Virus record (IMG/VR): IMGVR_UViG_3300005529_000026 | Span: 1-64,000 of that record | DNA from: a virus | Direction: 5' to 3' (one strand) | Length of the DNA stretch: 64,000 nucleotides | Part shown: positions 39,096 through 46,553 of the stretch, in pieces | Position numbering within the stretch: the first letter of the stretch is position 1 | Layout: each line of letters starts with the position of its first letter | Program-made: the position numbers and the translations under genes | Notes under the pieces: model-generated | Told to the model about the DNA's origin: nothing | The model's input: only the letters and a program-made list of their open reading frames with translations | Databases searched by the model: none

Positions 39096-39490
39096 GCAGC
39101 GTACCAAAAGTGGTATGTGTAGATTTTGACGGCACTCTTTGCGAGTTTGCTTACCCCGGTATCGGAGACCCGAAGCCCGGAGCTAAAGAAGCTCTACAGG
39201 CGTTCAGGGATATGGGATATCACGTCATCATCTACTCGTGCCGCACATGCAAGTGGTATCCAGAATTGTTTGCCGCCCCCGGCGAAGTGCTGGATATGAA
39301 CCGGAAATGCATAACGGACATGATTGCGTGGCTGAAGAAGCACGATATTCCTTATGACGAGATTGATGATGGCAGCAAAGGAAAGCCTATGGGAGACTAT
39401 TACATAGACGACAAAGGCGTTCGCTTTGACAACAATTGGCCGGACATCCAGCGGTTTGTAGAAGAACGGAATAGACTTTATGGACGCTAG
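39092..39490 (+). CDS. HAD-superfamily phosphatase
   Basis: 132 residues from TTG 39092, whose bases overlap the protease TGA. Motif I VCVDFDGTLCEF (Asp11, Asp13), motif II around IIYSCRTCK (Ser), Lys near SKGKPMGDYY, and a final acidic motif YYIDDKGVRFDN. The size and short cap resemble phage 5'-nucleotidase or PNK-phosphatase-like HAD domains. It removes a phosphate from nucleotides or nucleic-acid ends; substrate not determined. Overlaps the following membrane gene by 11 bp. Confidence 0.85.
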   Translation: MSSVPKVVCVDFDGTLCEFAYPGIGDPKPGAKEALQAFRDMGYHVIIYSCRTCKWYPELFAAPGEVLDMNRKCITDMIAWLKKHDIPYDEIDDGSKGKPMGDYYIDDKGVRFDNNWPDIQRFVEERNRLYGR

Positions 39491-40196
39491 CGACATCAAG
39501 AAAGACATCTCTGACGCGCTATCTGAAGGGCTTAGCAAGGCCCGCACGCAGACAGTGACGGTCAATTACCTGACCATTTTCGTGCTGTTCATTGCTATGG
39601 CGGCATCAATGGCCCTTACGCTGCACACTATGCACCGTATGGATGCCGCTGTAGCAAGGCAGCAGGCGCAGTTCGAGAAGTACAGCAGCGACCTGAAACA
39701 GATGCAAGAGCAGTGGCTTGCCCATGAGAAAGAGCGTGACGCCCTCTCTGCACAGCAAGCAGCCAAGGTTGAAATCATACACGTACGTGACAAGCAAACA
39801 GACAGCAAGATTGCTCAGGTCACCAGCCCTGACCGGCCCAGCCAGCAGGTCGTAGCTGATTTGAAAGAAGCGTACGGTTTTGACCCGCAAACGGTGGATG
39901 CTGCGGGGGCCACTTTTGCGTTCCCTCAGTTGCAAACATTCACTGCAACGAAGATTGACCGCGACAGGTTGTGGGCTGATTTAAGAAACACACAAGATGT
40001 ACTAACACTTGAGACTCAGAAGGAGACTTCTTGCGAACAAGACCTAGCCGATTCTAAGAAGAAGCTAGAAGAAGGAAAAAAGGTCATGTCTGACCAGCAG
40101 AAGCTCTTGAAGAAATCTCGTTGGAAGAAGTTTGGGGAAGGCGCTTTAAAGGTGGGAATCTTTGTCGGCGGGGTTTTAGTCGGTAGAGGACTATGA
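39480..40196 (+). CDS. Membrane protein with long coiled coil
   Basis: 238 residues. Membrane span YLTIFVLFIAMAASMALTLH (about 30-49), a long coiled coil (KYSSDLKQMQEQWLAHEKER), and a hydrophobic Gly-rich C terminus (GALKVGIFVGGVLVGRGL). A single Cys lies in the second helical region. The topology suits an inner-membrane spanin-like or envelope protein. Start ATG 39480 overlaps the HAD gene; stop overlaps the next ATG (ATGA). Confidence 0.65.
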   Translation: MDASDIKKDISDALSEGLSKARTQTVTVNYLTIFVLFIAMAASMALTLHTMHRMDAAVARQQAQFEKYSSDLKQMQEQWLAHEKERDALSAQQAAKVEIIHVRDKQTDSKIAQVTSPDRPSQQVVADLKEAYGFDPQTVDAAGATFAFPQLQTFTATKIDRDRLWADLRNTQDVLTLETQKETSCEQDLADSKKKLEEGKKVMSDQQKLLKKSRWKKFGEGALKVGIFVGGVLVGRGL

Positions 40197-40405
40197 TGGG
40201 GCGTCTGTACTCCCGGCTGCGAAATGCTCGTAGTTCTGCACGTTTAGCGAGAGAGTTGGGTAGAGGACGGCTATTCTCGCTCTACGTTTTCGGCAGGTTT
40301 GCTTTTAGTGGGCGCTCCGGGCGTTTCAGGATTTTCAACTACCTTGGGAGGACGAGTGAAGCAACATGTAAAACGGTTCCTTCGCTACCTGCTAGAAACG
40401 CCTGA
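40193..40405 (+). CDS. Hypothetical basic protein (uncertain)
   Basis: 70 residues, Arg-rich (RLRNARSSARLARELGRGR). The ATG overlaps the preceding stop (ATGA), with AGAGGA upstream. It is the only frame that spans the 40197-40355 gap, but its 3' end overlaps the next gene by 50 bp in another frame and its composition is unusual. It may be real or only a spacer. Confidence 0.4.
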   Translation: MMGRLYSRLRNARSSARLARELGRGRLFSLYVFGRFAFSGRSGRFRIFNYLGRTSEATCKTVPSLPARNA

Positions 40406-40682
40406 CGTAAATTCCCGGTTCGTGTTCCTGATGCACAGCGCGGCGTTGTGCCTTTGCACAATCGCGCTGTGCATTGCTTTTATTGCGGCTAAGAACAAAG
40501 AACCGTATCCTACAATGGTGCTCGCGCTTAGCGGCGGCGGCACAGCGGCGGCTGCTCTGGGGCGCGGTATTACCAAAGCAGGCAACTGGATGAGCACGAA
40601 TTCACAACCAGAGCCGCCCGTTGTAGATGCTCCCCCTGTTGATGGCGGTGTCACTAGCGAAGCGAAAGACAAGAAGATATAA
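40356..40682 (+). CDS. Small two-span membrane protein, holin-like
   Basis: 108 residues from GTG 40356, fixed by GGGAGG five bases upstream. First span LMHSAALCLCTIALCIAFIA (about 24-43); second, weaker span MVLALSGGGTAAAALGRGI. Polar Pro-rich C terminus (QPEPPVVDAPPVDGG). Two spans with a short loop fit class II holins. It directly follows the membrane coiled-coil protein and ends at a bidirectional terminator. Confidence 0.6.
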   Translation: MKQHVKRFLRYLLETPDVNSRFVFLMHSAALCLCTIALCIAFIAAKNKEPYPTMVLALSGGGTAAAALGRGITKAGNWMSTNSQPEPPVVDAPPVDGGVTSEAKDKKI

Positions 40683-40700
40683 TCACGCGCTTGAAAAAAC

Positions 40701-40737
40701 GAGGCCGGGCATTGAGAACAGCACCGGCCTCAGCTTT
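40701..40737. terminator. Bidirectional terminator
   Basis: GAGGCCGG (40701-40708) pairs with CCGGCCTC (40724-40731). Plus strand: AGCTTTTGC follows. Minus strand: GTTTTTTC follows. It separates the plus-strand holin-like gene from the convergent minus-strand gene at 40758. Confidence 0.88.
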
Positions 40738-40757
40738 TGCTCGGAGCAGAGCAAAAA

Positions 40758-40985
40758 TCAATTAGAGACGTAAATGTTCAGTAAGCGACCGGCAAGGCGC
40801 ACGGCCTGCGGCTGAACATCAATTGCTTTGCTGACTTTACGTGCGTCCGGCCCGTATTCCTGAATGGCAGCCCGGAGGTAAGCGAGTCGGCATTTTTCAA
40901 GAAAGTTGCCCGCGCTTATGCTCATACGGGCGTGCGAACGGGCGCTAGCTTCGAGCCAATCTGTCGGTGCCGTCGTTGGAGCCAT
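40758..40985 (-). CDS. Hypothetical protein, divergent from the GbsR-like gene
   Basis: 75 residues from ATG 40985: APTTAPTDWLEASARSHARM then a helical region with RLAYLRAAIQEYGPDARKVS and VQPQAVRLAGRLLNIYVS, possibly a small HTH-like helical bundle. The frame stays open upstream to 41171, but that part would cover the region shared with the divergent gene's promoter, so the shorter form is preferred; its ribosome site (GAGGA, 13 bases away) is weak. No family recognised. Confidence 0.5.
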   Translation of the reverse strand: MAPTTAPTDWLEASARSHARMSISAGNFLEKCRLAYLRAAIQEYGPDARKVSKAIDVQPQAVRLAGRLLNIYVSN

Positions 40986-41153
40986 GATGTTTTCGATGTC
41001 CTCGATATTGACGAAGTTGCCGATACTTTCGGCACAAACAGAATACGCCTTCTCTGGATTTGCGAGTCGTAAAGGGAACACCTGATTTTCACCGAGATTT
41101 TTACTTAGTACGAAATTTGATAGAGAACGACGCTGGTATATTGACGACCCTTT

Positions 41154-41696
41154 ATGTCTCTTTCCTCGCAAGCTGCGCAGAGATACTTGGCTGTTTGGGG
41201 TGAAATGTTCACCCGCCTAGCGTTCAGCAAGAACGCTGGTAAAATTTACGCCCTGCTTTATTTGCATGGCAAACCGATGTCAGCCGACGATATCGTTAAA
41301 AATCTTCAAATAGCTCGCTCAACTTTTTCCATAGCCATTAAAGAGTTGGACGGGGCTGGCTTCCTGAAAAAGACAAGCGAGTTAGGCGTACGGCATGACC
41401 TGTTTCATGTTCCTAACGACCCTTGGGAGTTTATTCGCAGCGTTCTGATTCTGAGGAAACGACGGGATATTGACCCCTTTATCCTAGAGGCTAGGGAAAT
41501 CCTAGACGATTGCGGTGACAAAGCGTTGCTTGAGAAAATAACAGGGATGTTGGAGGTTCAGGAGAGCATCAGCGATTTTTATGCGGAGATTCTCAAGCTC
41601 AGCAAAGACCGGGGTAAACACCTTTCCAAGCTGTCCGTCGAGGAACTTGAGCACTCGATAGACCGGCACCTTAAGCGAAATTCTAAAACCAAATAA
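41154..41696 (+). CDS. GbsR/MarR-like winged-helix regulator
   Basis: 180 residues. Winged helix at about 25-90: AGKIYALLYLHGKPMSADDI, then VKNLQIARSTFSIAIKELDG (recognition helix), then wing GFLKKTSELGVRHDLFHVPN; a helical C-terminal dimer region follows. This is the GbsR subgroup pattern. Divergent from the 40758-40985 gene over 168 bp. In a phage it may regulate late genes or host envelope-stress genes; the ligand is unknown. It ends at a bidirectional terminator. Confidence 0.85.
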   Translation: MSLSSQAAQRYLAVWGEMFTRLAFSKNAGKIYALLYLHGKPMSADDIVKNLQIARSTFSIAIKELDGAGFLKKTSELGVRHDLFHVPNDPWEFIRSVLILRKRRDIDPFILEAREILDDCGDKALLEKITGMLEVQESISDFYAEILKLSKDRGKHLSKLSVEELEHSIDRHLKRNSKTK

Positions 41697-41699
41697 AAA

Positions 41700-41735
41700 A
41701 GCCGGAGCCAGCTTTCGCTGACCCCGGCTCCTGTT
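41700..41735. terminator. Bidirectional terminator
   Basis: AGCCGG (41700-41705) pairs with CCGGCT (41724-41729); inner CAGC/GCTG. On the minus strand TTTTTTATTTGG follows; on the plus strand CCTGTTTCC. It lies between convergent genes at 41696 and 41746. Confidence 0.85.
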
Positions 41736-41745
41736 TCCCTGTCCC

Positions 41746-42000
41746 TTAAGCTGCCGTTTGACGGTCGGACGACCCGCCAGCAGACTTCCGGCGCTTCCAC
41801 GCCTCTTTCATTGCCTGAGAACGGCGCTTACGCTCCGCTGCGCTGAGCGGTTTGCGTTTTCCTGCCGGTCTCCCTACTCTACGCGGCCCAGAAGGAGGAG
41901 TATTGAGTGGCAAGCCTTCCACAGCGTCCATCGCGTTAAGAATGCGATTGATGCGGTCACGCTCGGCAATCAACTCCGATTTCATGCGTGCAATGTCCAT
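41746..42000 (-). CDS. AT-hook-like DNA-binding protein
   Basis: 84 residues. N-terminal coiled coil (ARMKSELIAERDRINRILNA) followed by PRRVGRPAGKRKPLSAAERK, an AT-hook-like minor-groove motif, and a basic helix (RRSQAMKEAWKRRKSAGG). AAAGGAG lies nine bases before the ATG. Last gene of the long minus-strand block; its own leader contains a perfect inverted repeat that could be an operator. A nucleoid-like or regulatory role is inferred. Confidence 0.75.
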   Translation of the reverse strand: MDIARMKSELIAERDRINRILNAMDAVEGLPLNTPPSGPRRVGRPAGKRKPLSAAERKRRSQAMKEAWKRRKSAGGSSDRQTAA

Positions 42001-42031
42001 CGCTACAAACTCCTTTCCGATAACGCTACGA

Positions 42032-42054
42032 CGAACACCTTAACAGAGTGTTCG
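42032..42054. promoter_or_regulatory. Operator-like inverted repeat
   Basis: CGAACAC (42032-42038) and GTGTTCG (42048-42054), perfect, nine bases apart, upstream of the AT-hook gene. It resembles a dimeric repressor site, though its spacing is too wide for a GAAC-N4-GTTC LexA box. Confidence 0.5.
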
Positions 42055-42072
42055 CATAGTGTGCAAGGATTT

Positions 42073-42276
42073 TTAGTAACGACCTACAAAATTCCTTCCC
42101 TTTAGAGGCTCGATGTTCTCGCTAGGAGCGTCGTAGCACCAGCAAATCCCGTTCACATAATGCTTCCACCAGCACCATCCGCCCTCGGTATGAAACCCCC
42201 AGCTACGCTTTTTGCGGCTAGTAAACACTAGCGTCCAAGCCGTTTTTCCTACAGGAAGACGAAGTTTATGGGCCAC
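42073..42276 (-). CDS. Cupin-like protein, C-terminal part (split by frameshift)
   Basis: 67-residue frame containing PVGKTAWTLVFTSRKKRSWG and EGGWCWWKHYV, the C-terminal strands typical of the small phage/bacterial cupin family whose N-terminal half is the neighbouring frame 42249-42590. The missing link (FETWHGPGTIIRNRDARV) is readable in this frame upstream of the ATG. One extra G in the four-base C run at 42346-42349 (forward strand) would join both into one protein. It is probably not expressed alone. Confidence 0.55.
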   Translation of the reverse strand: MAHKLRLPVGKTAWTLVFTSRKKRSWGFHTEGGWCWWKHYVNGICWCYDAPSENIEPLKGRNFVGRY

Positions 42277-42590
42277 TCGTGCGTCTCTATTACGGATGAT
42301 AGTGCCCGGCCCATGCCACGTTTCAAACTGAGAATTGATGCTCTGCCCCTAGTCTCGAAGTACCCGCCCTTCAATATGATAGACGAGTAGTCCCAAGGAT
42401 GGTCGTGCAAATGCCTGTCCTTGTCTGAGCGCAGAATGTGATGCAGGTAGATGCGCGGTTTGTATTCTCCCGGCGTCAGTTTTCCATTCCAAAGAAAGAA
42501 CCGGCGAAGATAGACCTCTCCGGTCTCGTCATCCGTAATCTCTTGATACGGAATGACTTTCATTAAGAATCTTTCAAACAAGCCAATCAA
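42249..42590 (-). CDS. Cupin-like protein, N-terminal part (split by frameshift)
   Basis: 113-residue frame from TTG 42590 (GAGG five bases upstream; overlaps the preceding stop). FLWNGKLTPGEYKPRIYLHH then ILRSDKDRHLHDHPWDYSSI carries the cupin metal-binding HxHDHP pattern. After GGYFETRGR the frame drifts into unrelated sequence, whereas the expected FETWHGPG continues in the -1 frame. So the native protein should be about 170 residues. Either a real single-base deletion or a homopolymer sequencing error. Confidence 0.65.
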   Translation of the reverse strand: MIGLFERFLMKVIPYQEITDDETGEVYLRRFFLWNGKLTPGEYKPRIYLHHILRSDKDRHLHDHPWDYSSIILKGGYFETRGRASILSLKRGMGRALSSVIETHEWPINFVFL

Positions 42591-42958
42591 AACCTCATCC
42601 TCCCACGCTTAGCAGCGACTAGAGCCTGAGCGCAGCGCTCGATAAACAACTCCAACGCTATGTGCTCCGGCGAGTCTTCTTTCTGCTTGAAGCCACTGTC
42701 AAAGCCGCTGGCTGGCAGATGAAGAAGCTCGTGAACGAGAGTCACTTCTAAGTCGGTCACTCCCAGCCAGTTAGAGGGAATGTCATCTGAATTGCGCAGC
42801 AAAATGCGGGCTACTCGATTACTGCTGCTAGCTGAAATGTCTGCAAAGCCCTCAACCTTATCGGTCATTCGTGCAAAACGAGCGGACACGTCCCAATCCT
42901 CTAGACGAAGACGCTGCTGCCATTCCCGGCACAAATCCTGAAGCTCTTGGTCGTTCAT
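42587..42958 (-). CDS. Zinc metallopeptidase-like protein (HExxH)
   Basis: 123 residues. Zinc site VTLVHELLHLP (His-Glu-x-x-His, about residues 74-84) on a helix, with a preceding alpha/beta part (NDQELQDLCREWQQRLRLED). The size fits small SprT/metallopeptidase-like phage proteins. Overlaps the ThyX gene by four bases upstream and the cupin gene downstream, so it is part of one coupled operon. Substrate unknown. Confidence 0.75.
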   Translation of the reverse strand: MNDQELQDLCREWQQRLRLEDWDVSARFARMTDKVEGFADISASSSNRVARILLRNSDDIPSNWLGVTDLEVTLVHELLHLPASGFDSGFKQKEDSPEHIALELFIERCAQALVAAKRGRMRF

Positions 42959-43830
42959 CGCCCTAGTTTCTCCATCAGCTTGTCAAAATTGGGCCGTTCA
43001 GCGTCATTCACGTCAATGTCACAGGTTTTGAGAAAATTTAGCAGCCACATGGCTTCGCTGTTGCTCAGCTTTTTGGCCTTCAGAATGTGCTCCTCGAATG
43101 CGCCCCAGACCTTCGGGTAGCATCGCTGCACAATTTCCCCGATGATGTTTGCGTACTCACGAATCTCCCACTGAGCGTTAGGAGCCATACGTAGACGCAT
43201 GAAGTGCATGAGGTTGTGCAAGTCCATTTGCCACACCATCTTTGAGTAGGTGCTTAGCGGCAGGTCAATCCGTGCGACTTCTTTTGCGATACCGTTGTCA
43301 AGAGAGCGCTGGTATTCCTCAAACACGCCGTTGACGTTGCACTCGTGCATGTGAAGAAAAATGTCCTTGTGAAGCTCAGCCACTTCCCCAGAACTGCCCT
43401 GCTTGTTAACCTTATCCTGCCCCTTAATGCGCTCTCGTGTGGGCGTGTAGACCTCATTCGGAAGCTGTGTGTAGCGTCCTGACATCTCGTTCAGCTTGGC
43501 TGTACGGTGCCGGTGCCACTCACGGAACACGAAGATGGGAGCCTTGACCTCAAACACCAGCGCAATCTGCTCGAAAGGTGATGTGTGCCCGTTTTCCATT
43601 AAGAAATTGATGAGCCGCTCATTACGCTCTGGCTCATCGAACGCAAAGCCCTTGTCGAAACTAGTCCGGGCCGCAGCTACAACCGTTTCATCAACGCCCA
43701 TGTAATCCACGAGCGCTACGAAACCCTTATCTAGAACGGGCTGCTCTACTCCTAGGAGGCGTTCTGCTCCTTTGTTCACGATTCTGTTGGTGAATCGGAA
43801 TCTGTTGGTGCTGCGAGTTTTCAATACCAT
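42955..43830 (-). CDS. thyX: Flavin-dependent thymidylate synthase
   Basis: 291 residues. The ThyX signature RHRTAKLNEMSGRY (RHRx7S class, about residues 104-117) is intact, preceded by MENGHTSPFEQIALVFEVKA, which holds the FAD-binding His and Glu. It makes dTMP from dUMP using methylene-tetrahydrofolate and FADH2. Together with RNR, MazG and dNMP kinase it forms the phage dNTP supply. ATG 43830; the ribosome site is weak (AAAGAA). Confidence 0.96.
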   Translation of the reverse strand: MVLKTRSTNRFRFTNRIVNKGAERLLGVEQPVLDKGFVALVDYMGVDETVVAAARTSFDKGFAFDEPERNERLINFLMENGHTSPFEQIALVFEVKAPIFVFREWHRHRTAKLNEMSGRYTQLPNEVYTPTRERIKGQDKVNKQGSSGEVAELHKDIFLHMHECNVNGVFEEYQRSLDNGIAKEVARIDLPLSTYSKMVWQMDLHNLMHFMRLRMAPNAQWEIREYANIIGEIVQRCYPKVWGAFEEHILKAKKLSNSEAMWLLNFLKTCDIDVNDAERPNFDKLMEKLGR

Positions 43831-43834
43831 TTCT

Positions 43835-44218
43835 TTACATAATCCTCGGCGGGGTCTGTTCCTCTGCGCTCACTGTCATCAGCAGTGTTCCATCCATCTC
43901 TTGACGTATATTGAACTGCCGACGAACGGAGTACGCCTCCGCAAGTGCGTTCGGGTAAATCGCAAGCTGCCCTCCGCAATGGATGGTCACGGCAATCAAC
44001 GCGACCAGCAGCCTGTCCAGCAAAGATTCGGGTGTGTCCAGTTTTGGTGTGGGGTTAGTTGGTGATTTTTCCGGTGCCGCCGCACTTCCAGCAGTCGGTG
44101 TAGACGGGGAAGCATCCGGGGTTTTTCTTTGTGCCGTTGAGTTGTGTGCGGCCTGAGCCTTCGCACACCCAGCAGGAGCGTTCTTCTTGCGTCGTGACTT
44201 CTTTGGTTTCTGTGTCAT
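43835..44218 (-). CDS. Hypothetical protein with low-complexity N terminus
   Basis: 127 residues. Residues 1 to about 60 are basic and Pro/Ala/Thr-rich (KPKKSRRKKNAPAGCAKAQA); about 63-90 contain a hydrophobic segment (LLDRLLVALIAVTIHCGGQL); the end is polar. Four-base overlap with the upstream RlpA-like gene. Unknown function; possibly membrane-associated. Confidence 0.6.
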   Translation of the reverse strand: MTQKPKKSRRKKNAPAGCAKAQAAHNSTAQRKTPDASPSTPTAGSAAAPEKSPTNPTPKLDTPESLLDRLLVALIAVTIHCGGQLAIYPNALAEAYSVRRQFNIRQEMDGTLLMTVSAEEQTPPRIM

Positions 44219-44571
44219 TCATTTTTTGGTGTTACTTCTACCCATCCCCAACCCAAGCGTTTCGTTATGCCAATGGCCCTTGCAGCGCCTTCGCTAAGGT
44301 CTAGCTGAAACTTGTCGTTCCACGGCCCACGGTCGTTGATGAGCACGATTACCGACTTCCCGGTACGGAGACACTTCACCAGCAGCCGCGTGCCTAGGGG
44401 ATACTTGCGGCTTGCTGCCGTCATTTTTTCGGGGTCGAAAATCGAGCCGTCAGCCGTTCGTCGGCCTGCGAATTTGCTGCCGTAGAAACTTGCCCGAACT
44501 CGCTCTGCTGCTGCATGTAGAGGGGCTGCAACGAGCAGAGCGAGAAGGAGCAGGATTCTAGCCAACCGCAC
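44215..44571 (-). CDS. Exported RlpA-like double-psi beta-barrel protein
   Basis: 118 residues from GTG 44571, chosen because AAGG lies eight bases upstream and this start gives a proper signal peptide (RLARILLLLALLVAAPLHAA). The mature domain RASFYGSKFAGRRTADGSIF then LGTRLLVKCLRTGKSVIVLI and NDRGPW matches the RlpA/DPBB fold, including the catalytic Asp of NDRGP. RlpA enzymes are lytic transglycosylases on denuded glycan strands. Likely a phage lysis or wall-remodelling enzyme complementing the glucosaminidase at 47841. Confidence 0.85.
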   Translation of the reverse strand: MRLARILLLLALLVAAPLHAAAERVRASFYGSKFAGRRTADGSIFDPEKMTAASRKYPLGTRLLVKCLRTGKSVIVLINDRGPWNDKFQLDLSEGAARAIGITKRLGWGWVEVTPKNE

Positions 44572-44818
44572 TCGAATTGCCTTCGAGTTGAGAGACGAGC
44601 TTGGTGCTATAACGCTTGGTTGGGCTGGGTTTGTAATAGCCTTCGGGATTGCCGTACAGATGAGCCGGGCACGGAGTTGAGAACTCCTGATACGCGGCCT
44701 GTTCCCCGCACTGCTCACACGTCACAGGCTGCTCTCGTTCTTCCTCAGCCTGCCGGAACGTTGGGAAAAATCGCTCCGTGATGTGCCCCTTGAGGCATTT
44801 GTATTCGTGGATTGGCAC
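44558..44818 (-). CDS. FmdB-type zinc-ribbon protein
   Basis: 86 residues. PIHEYKCLKGHITERFFPTF followed by PVTCEQCGEQA gives the four-ligand zinc ribbon (Cys/His plus CxxC) of FmdB-family regulatory proteins, and the C-terminal half is Lys/Tyr-rich. Its stop lies inside the RlpA-like gene start (14-bp overlap). Function in phages unknown; possibly a small regulator or scaffold. Confidence 0.75.
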   Translation of the reverse strand: MPIHEYKCLKGHITERFFPTFRQAEEEREQPVTCEQCGEQAAYQEFSTPCPAHLYGNPEGYYKPSPTKRYSTKLVSQLEGNSSAVG

Positions 44819-44821
44819 GGT

Positions 44822-45130
44822 TTAAGCTCCGTCGTGCTCGTGGTCGTTGTTGTCTTGCGGCCCCGGCTCTGGGGGAGCAGGCGGTACAGCAGCCTGCTGG
44901 TTGCCGCTGGGAGGATGGGGTGCGGGAACAAATGCGCCGCCATCCGGGGTGAAAACGAAATCTCGGTCGGTAGGCAGCCCAACGTCCCTCTTAACGTACT
45001 GAAGAAAATCGTGGAATGCAGCGTTGGCTCGCTGAAACTCAGCAAAGGCAGCGTTGTTAGCGTCTGCTAGCTCTTTTAGTTTCTCCCGCGCTGCGGGCCT
45101 TATTTCGTATCGTTCTGTGGTGTTATCCAT
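44822..45130 (-). CDS. Hypothetical protein with Pro-rich tail
   Basis: 102 residues from ATG 45130 (a longer frame overlaps the upstream glycosyltransferase). N-terminal helix (RPAAREKLKELADANNAAFA), then a short domain with FLQYVKRDVGLPTDRDFVFT and a disordered Pro/Ala/Gly/Asp tail. It overlaps the end of the glycosyltransferase gene by 31 bp. No family recognised. Confidence 0.6.
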   Translation of the reverse strand: MDNTTERYEIRPAAREKLKELADANNAAFAEFQRANAAFHDFLQYVKRDVGLPTDRDFVFTPDGGAFVPAPHPPSGNQQAAVPPAPPEPGPQDNNDHEHDGA

Positions 45131-45840
45131 ATCTGGTCGCTTCTCTCGTTGCTGATTTTTAATGACTGCTGTCGTCGCCTTTCTTCCTCGGCAATCCAAG
45201 ATGAACTTGTGTTTGTACCGTGGATGACGTAGCAACAGGTGGGCTTGCAGCCATAGCGCTTCACCCGGAACTTACGCATCGTTTCGGCCATCACTTCGTC
45301 ATCAGGCCAACCCGTTGCAGCAGCCTTCATGTCCTTGATGTACTGTTCGGCAAACACGCGGTTGAACAGGATGGCGTCGGACATCGCTAGCGTCGGGTTC
45401 TGATTCATCTCCGTCATTCGAGCTTGATATTGAGCATCTTGCGGGATAATCAGAGCCTCGAAATATTTCTGCGCTACAACGTCAACATCGTCCGTCATCT
45501 CCTTCTCCAAGGACTCGATGTGTTCCTCGTAGAAGAAATCGTCGTGGTCGAACTTGGTGAACAGTTCACACCCCTGCTCGAACAGGATTTCTAGCGGGGG
45601 CAGGTGGAAGTCTGGGTGTTGAATCGGGCCGGGCGACAGTTTGCCAATCACGACCGTGCCCCGCTCGCGCAACTTAGGGATGATGTCTCTCACAGCCCAT
45701 GTGCTGCTGTTCGGCTGGTTGTTCATGTGAATTGCTAAAACATCCGGTTTCCGGGTCTGGTTCGCTATCTGAAGCAAACACATGCGCAAAAACATTGGAT
45801 TGTTGTGATTAGCAACGTACACGCCTAGCTTCTTCATCAT
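45100..45840 (-). CDS. GT-A glycosyltransferase-like protein 1
   Basis: 246 residues. KLGVYVANHNNPMFLRMCLL is a GT-A first strand; LFTKFDHDDFFYEEHIESLE holds the Asp-x-Asp metal/nucleotide-sugar site (FDHDD). The middle and C-terminal parts carry Trp/Asp motifs seen in such enzymes. Second of a pair with the next gene and directly linked to the epimerase, so together they probably build a short sugar on a phage or host surface component. Confidence 0.75.
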   Translation of the reverse strand: MMKKLGVYVANHNNPMFLRMCLLQIANQTRKPDVLAIHMNNQPNSSTWAVRDIIPKLRERGTVVIGKLSPGPIQHPDFHLPPLEILFEQGCELFTKFDHDDFFYEEHIESLEKEMTDDVDVVAQKYFEALIIPQDAQYQARMTEMNQNPTLAMSDAILFNRVFAEQYIKDMKAAATGWPDDEVMAETMRKFRVKRYGCKPTCCYVIHGTNTSSSWIAEEERRRQQSLKISNERSDQIWITPQNDTK

Positions 45841-46553
45841 CTTCCTGCTTCACGGCTGCGCAACACGCGCAGCGCCTTGGCTGTGAACTCGTCTCTCATA
45901 CCTAAGTAATTCGGGATGGAGCCGAACATTGAAACGCCGTTCTCCTTCAAATCAATCGGCAGTTCTTCCCCGCGTAATGGATAAATGATGGGGTGGTTGC
46001 ACAGCCCAATCAGGATGTCCTCGCCGTCGTAGATATACTTCTTGTCGTCTAGACGAACTGCCGGTTCGACCGCCAGCATGTTGACGATGCTTTGGAATGA
46101 CAGAAACTGCATGCGCCCTATGAACGCATCAACAGGGGTAGGGCGTTCGACAACGTGCGGCCACACATCCGTGCCGCGAGAGAATGAATCTTCCCGCAGG
46201 TTAACCCCACGAAAAGCGGTACACATGCTAGGTGTGGCGTATCGTTCTAAGGCTTCCAATGTTTTCGGCCCCACGGTGATATCGTCATCGCAGAGCAGGT
46301 AATAATCAGCAGGCTCTAGCATGGCCGCGCCATATTTTGCACGCGACGTGAAATTGGTGTTGCTGTCCACCACGGACACATCTGGGTAATCTCTTAACAT
46401 CCCGACCGTGAGAACGGCAGGGTTGTTGTTGAAGACGATAATCTTGTCCGGCTTGCGGCTCCCTGCCAGCAGGTCACTGACGATGCGACGAACGTTACCA
46501 GAACGCTCCGGGTAGTAGTGGATAACGACCGCAACAATCTTATTTCCCTGCAT
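45837..46553 (-). CDS. GT-A glycosyltransferase-like protein 2
   Basis: 238 residues from ATG 46553 (14-bp overlap with the epimerase end). VAVVIHYYPERSGNVRRIVS starts a GT-A fold; PADYYLLCDDDITVGPKTLE is the DxD site (about residue 93-95). KYIYDGEDILIGLCNHPIIY is a second conserved block. Together with the adjacent epimerase and glycosyltransferase it forms a three-gene sugar cassette. The acceptor is unknown. Confidence 0.8.
   Translation of the reverse strand: MQGNKIVAVVIHYYPERSGNVRRIVSDLLAGSRKPDKIIVFNNNPAVLTVGMLRDYPDVSVVDSNTNFTSRAKYGAAMLEPADYYLLCDDDITVGPKTLEALERYATPSMCTAFRGVNLREDSFSRGTDVWPHVVERPTPVDAFIGRMQFLSFQSIVNMLAVEPAVRLDDKKYIYDGEDILIGLCNHPIIYPLRGEELPIDLKENGVSMFGSIPNYLGMRDEFTAKALRVLRSREAGR

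Noticed and set aside
40986-41171. N-terminal extension of the 40758-40985 gene
   Set aside because: It would consume the divergent promoter region; the start codon would be TTG without a ribosome site.
42032-42054. LexA/SOS box
   Set aside because: CGAACAC and GTGTTCG match the half sites, but the spacing is nine bases, not the four between GAAC and GTTC of a LexA box.
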